Source: Flavobacteriaceae bacterium
GTDB lineage: Bacteria; Bacteroidota; Bacteroidia; Flavobacteriales; Flavobacteriaceae
Assembly: GCA_013003145.1 (NCBI GenBank)
Contig: JABDLH010000226.1
Location: 1-7,873 of the forward strand
Length of the DNA stretch: 7,873 nt
Direction: 5' to 3'
The position numbers were made by a program, and so were the translations under genes. Every line of letters starts with the position of its first letter. Position 1 is the stretch's first letter. A model generated the notes under the pieces. That model did not search any database, had not been told where the DNA came from, and was given only the letters and a program-made list of their open reading frames with translations. Below are positions 5,025 through 7,873 of the stretch, piece after piece.

Positions 5025-7873
5025 TTAAAATTCTAGATTAAGGTTAAGACCAACTGTTTTTAGTGTTGGGTAAGACCCGGATAAGTATCCTTGTACGTTA
5101 CCGGCTCCAAGTCCTGATTCCGGATCGGCAAAAGGAACATTCTTGTCAATGATCCAAAGGTTCCTACCGACTAATGAAACACTTGCTCCTGAGAAAAGGT
5201 CGTCATTGAACCAACGTTTAACAGGCAGCTTATAACTGATAGAAAGTTCTCTCAGCTTTACATAAGAAGCATCGTAAACATTAAGGGCATTAGGGTTCCT
5301 GCTAGAGTTACCCCAGTAGAACGTACCTCCGTAGAAGTCTGCACGAGCACGGGTAGTGTTAGGCTGTCCGTCTTCAGTAACCCCTTCGTTAAGGATACCA
5401 CCGCTGTCAGGCCCGTCTGTGACGGGGTTTCTTACCGGGTTTCCAAGTTCGTTAAGCCCGGCAGTGAAATAAGGAAGCCCGGTTCCTTTTCCATAGCTGT
5501 TGTCCAGTGAGAATACATCTCCACCTTGCTGAACATCGATAAGGAAGCTTAAGGTGATATCCTTATAGTTGAATCGGTTGGTTAGACCACCGGTCCAATC
5601 TGGGTTTACATTCCCGATCACCTGGTCTGATACCGCCTTGTAATAACCGCTAGAGTTAACCACGCGTTGTCCATTCAGGAACTCAAAACCGGTTCCGCGG
5701 ATAGTACCGTAAGGCTCACCTAAGGTTGCGTTGATAGAGACACCACCCTGGAATGCATTCAGTTGTAGGTTTTGCTGGTCACCGAGCAGGCTGATCACCT
5801 TGTTGCGGTTCCTGGACCAGTTTACGATTACATCCCAACGGAAGTTTTCGGTTTGCACCGGTACAGCGTTTAATCCAACCTCGATACCCTTGTTCTCGAT
5901 CTCACCCGCATTCACCCATCTCCTGGAGAATCCTGTGGCCGCTGTTTGGGATACCGGTAACAATTGGTCTTCAGTGTTCTTCTTGTAGGCCGTAATGTCT
6001 AATCCTAAGCGCCTGTTGAACATACTTGTCTCAACACCAAATTCGATCTCCTTGGTGCGCTCCGGTACAAGGTCTGCATTCTGCTTGGTTCCTGGGAAAG
6101 AAGCAATGACAGAGGTTCCAAAGTTATTCAGGATGTCGTAGGTGTCAAAAACGTTGTTTGCAGGCAGGTCGTTTCCTACTTCTGCGTATCCTGCACGGAT
6201 CTTACCGAAGTTCAACCACTGTGCATTGATGAAGTCGTCAAACACTAAACTGGAACTAACTCCGTAGTAGTTGTAACTGTTGTTGCCATCTGGCAGTGCA
6301 GAGGAAACATCAAAACGTTCTGTAAAATCTACGTATAGCTTATTCCAGAATCCAAGTGAAGCCTGGGCGTAGTATCCTACTACTTCTTTTTTCTGCAGAA
6401 CCTCTAATGGCTTAGGTACCGGGTTCCTTGAATTTACCAGTGAGTAAAGTCCTGGTGCAATCAGTCCACCGGCAGTAGACTGCTCGTAAAAACTATAGGT
6501 CTCCCTACGCAGGTTGATACCTGTTACCCCGGCAAGGGTAATGTCATCAGACAGGGTAGTGTTCACGTTGAACATCAGGTCGTAGTTGTATTCTGAAAAA
6601 GTAATGTCCTTACGGTCATACCCTGAAGATTCAGAATCTCTCAACAGGCCGAAGGGCGCTGCAACGGATCCTACTGCACGACGCTCCTCACGAAGTTCCG
6701 TGTAGGTGTCAACAGCTCCTTTAGCAGTAACATCCAACCAGTTGGTCAGTTGGTAAGTAGCAAAAAGGTTTCCGTAGAAACGGTTTCTGCGGTCAGTCTG
6801 GAAATTCTTGTAACGCGTCCAGTAAGGGTTATCCCAGTAGTGTGGCTGTAATACAGACCCACCTAAGGCTCCTTCGTGGTTCCAAGAGTAGTTTAATCCT
6901 GTTTGTTCAAAGATCTCTCTCTGGTCATCTATATCCACGTTCACCTGCCACCACTGGCGGAACTGTGACATCAGGTTATCACTGTACCCGGTAGAGTTCC
7001 TACCCTTGGTACGCTGAACGATAAAGTTGGCATTAGCACCAACATCAAAACGGTCGTTAACCTTAAGTGTACCACTGAGGTTAAAAGTGTTCTTGTTCAG
7101 GTTAGAGTTTGGAAGCATACCCTGGGTCTCAAAATTGGTGTACCCTAAACGATAAGTCATTTTTTCACTTCCACCGGAAACGGCAACCGAGTTGTTCATC
7201 TGGTAAGAAGTTTCAAAAAAGTCTACCGGGGTTGCTTTTCCGGCTACGTAAGGCGTAGCTGTCAGGTAGTTATCTGACTCAGGAACAAAAGCGTCCCACT
7301 GGTAAACAAGTCGGCCATCTAATCGACCTCCATAGGAGGCATCGTCATAGGTTGGAACTACAAGATCGTCTGTACCGTCCCCGTTAACATCGATATCTTC
7401 AAAGTAACCCGTAGAACCATAGTAAGGTCCATATCCGGCACCGTATTCATCCTGGTAATCAAGGAAAGTCGATTTATCGATCTGTCCTACTGTGATCCCG
7501 GAAGAAACAGATACTTTAGTGCTTCCTGCTTTTCCTTTTTTGGTAGTGATGATGATCACCCCGTTAGATCCCCTTGAACCGTATACGGCAGATGCAGCTG
7601 CACCTTTCAGGATGTTGATTGATGCAACATCATCTGGGTTAATATCCGATGCGGCGTTACCGTAATCGTAACCGGTACTACCTCCCTGCTGTGCAGCAGA
7701 GTTGTTGATCCTGTTAGAGACCGGGATACCATCAATTACGAATAAGGGTTGGTTGTTCCCTGTTAGGGAACTCACCCCACGGATCAGGAAGTTGGCAGAT
7801 CCACCAAAGTTGTTATTGGCTTTAATCTGTACTCCGCTTACTTTACCTGAAAGTGAATTTACTACGTTGTCTA
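5025..7873 (-). CDS. SusC/RagA-family TonB-linked outer-membrane transporter, N-terminus cut by window edge
   Basis: TonB-dependent outer-membrane barrel that imports the nutrient captured by its SusD partner. The reading frame stays open to the window edge, so 948 residues are visible. The GTG at 7773-7775 is internal, not the start. The first visible residues, DNVVNSLSGKVSGVQI, and the following NFLIRG ... PLFVIDGIPVSN belong to the plug domain. The plug continues with DINPDDVASINILKGAAASAVYGSRGSNGVIIITTKKGK (about 76-114 of the visible part), the classic SusC signature. Beyond lie many alternating beta-strand stretches of the barrel, ending in LNLNLEF with a C-terminal phenylalanine typical of outer-membrane barrels. 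The signal peptide, carboxypeptidase-D-like regulatory domain and TonB box are outside the window. An EF-hand-like DVNGDGTDD lies at visible residues 161-169. Family assignment is secure; the substrate is unknown. Confidence 0.96.
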   Translation of the reverse strand, partial: DNVVNSLSGKVSGVQIKANNNFGGSANFLIRGVSSLTGNNQPLFVIDGIPVSNRINNSAAQQGGSTGYDYGNAASDINPDDVASINILKGAAASAVYGSRGSNGVIIITTKKGKAGSTKVSVSSGITVGQIDKSTFLDYQDEYGAGYGPYYGSTGYFEDIDVNGDGTDDLVVPTYDDASYGGRLDGRLVYQWDAFVPESDNYLTATPYVAGKATPVDFFETSYQMNNSVAVSGGSEKMTYRLGYTNFETQGMLPNSNLNKNTFNLSGTLKVNDRFDVGANANFIVQRTKGRNSTGYSDNLMSQFRQWWQVNVDIDDQREIFEQTGLNYSWNHEGALGGSVLQPHYWDNPYWTRYKNFQTDRRNRFYGNLFATYQLTNWLDVTAKGAVDTYTELREERRAVGSVAAPFGLLRDSESSGYDRKDITFSEYNYDLMFNVNTTLSDDITLAGVTGINLRRETYSFYEQSTAGGLIAPGLYSLVNSRNPVPKPLEVLQKKEVVGYYAQASLGFWNKLYVDFTERFDVSSALPDGNNSYNYYGVSSSLVFDDFINAQWLNFGKIRAGYAEVGNDLPANNVFDTYDILNNFGTSVIASFPGTKQNADLVPERTKEIEFGVETSMFNRRLGLDITAYKKNTEDQLLPVSQTAATGFSRRWVNAGEIENKGIEVGLNAVPVQTENFRWDVIVNWSRNRNKVISLLGDQQNLQLNAFQGGVSINATLGEPYGTIRGTGFEFLNGQRVVNSSGYYKAVSDQVIGNVNPDWTGGLTNRFNYKDITLSFLIDVQQGGDVFSLDNSYGKGTGLPYFTAGLNELGNPVRNPVTDGPDSGGILNEGVTEDGQPNTTRARADFYGGTFYWGNSSRNPNALNVYDASYVKLRELSISYKLPVKRWFNDDLFSGASVSLVGRNLWIIDKNVPFADPESGLGAGNVQGYLSGSYPTLKTVGLNLNLEF
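7365..7391 (-). other. EF-hand-like calcium-binding loop motif inside SusC
   Basis: This segment encodes DVNGDGTDD, which fits the DxNxDGxxD calcium loop seen in EF-hands, dockerins and similar repeats. It sits just after the plug domain, between YGAGYGPYYGSTGYFEDI and LVVPTYDDASYGG, where a surface loop or the first barrel segment is expected. Calcium binding is an inference from the motif alone. Confidence 0.5.

Noticed and set aside
3712..5036. Several open frames of 65-89 codons on both strands within susD and its junction with susC
   Set aside because: All overlap the well-supported SusD frame and show no recognisable domain or signal peptide.
5731..5988. Rightward 85-codon open frame antisense to susC
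   Set aside because: It is a shadow of the conserved barrel frame, with no start context and no recognisable product.
3584..7873. Calling the operon a starch or other specific polysaccharide utilisation locus
   Set aside because: No glycosidase, sulfatase, peptidase or regulator is in the window, and SusC/SusD sequence alone does not identify the substrate.
1..7873. Search by eye for tRNA, rRNA, CRISPR repeats, retron-like RNA, toxin-antitoxin or defence genes
   Set aside because: Nothing of these kinds was seen; the window is almost fully covered by recognisable genes, and the longest non-coding gap is about 100 bases.

Overview
This window looks like chromosomal DNA from a member of the Bacteroidota, most likely a flavobacterium. 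The evidence is a SusC/SusD outer-membrane nutrient-uptake pair, genes without clear Shine-Dalgarno sequences, -7 promoter boxes of the Bacteroidota type (TAnnTTTG), and exported proteins with typical Bacteroidota signal peptides. There is no sign of a phage, plasmid, insertion sequence, CRISPR array or RNA gene.

Left part (1-2731): housekeeping genes. A replication-associated recombination ATPase, rarA, reads leftward and runs off the left edge, so its C-terminus is missing. It is divergent, across 91 bases, from a rightward rhomboid intramembrane serine protease. The rhomboid gene ends tail to tail with a leftward rlmB-type 23S rRNA 2'-O-methyltransferase gene, and their stop codons overlap by 4 bases. 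The rarA and rlmB starts share the same geometry: a perfect TAnnTTTG box ends 4 bases before the ATG, which implies leaderless or nearly leaderless messages.

Middle part (2799-3495): a leftward gene for a secreted or periplasmic protein of unknown function, closed by a good intrinsic terminator.

Right part (3530-7873): a leftward susC-susD operon. susC runs off the right edge, so its signal peptide, its N-terminal carboxypeptidase-regulatory-like domain and the first part of its plug are missing. susD follows 10 bases after the susC stop, and a strong hairpin terminator follows susD. SusC is the TonB-dependent barrel and SusD the surface lipoprotein lid; together they take up an unknown oligomeric nutrient. 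No glycosidase, peptidase or regulator is in view to identify the substrate. The most distinctive detail is an EF-hand-like DxNxDGxxD loop inserted just after the SusC plug.

Overall the window is mostly ordinary. I found no convincing evidence of a new multi-gene system. The points worth a second look are promoter geometry, the SusC insertion, the uncharacterised exported protein, and the rhomboid with its acidic tail.
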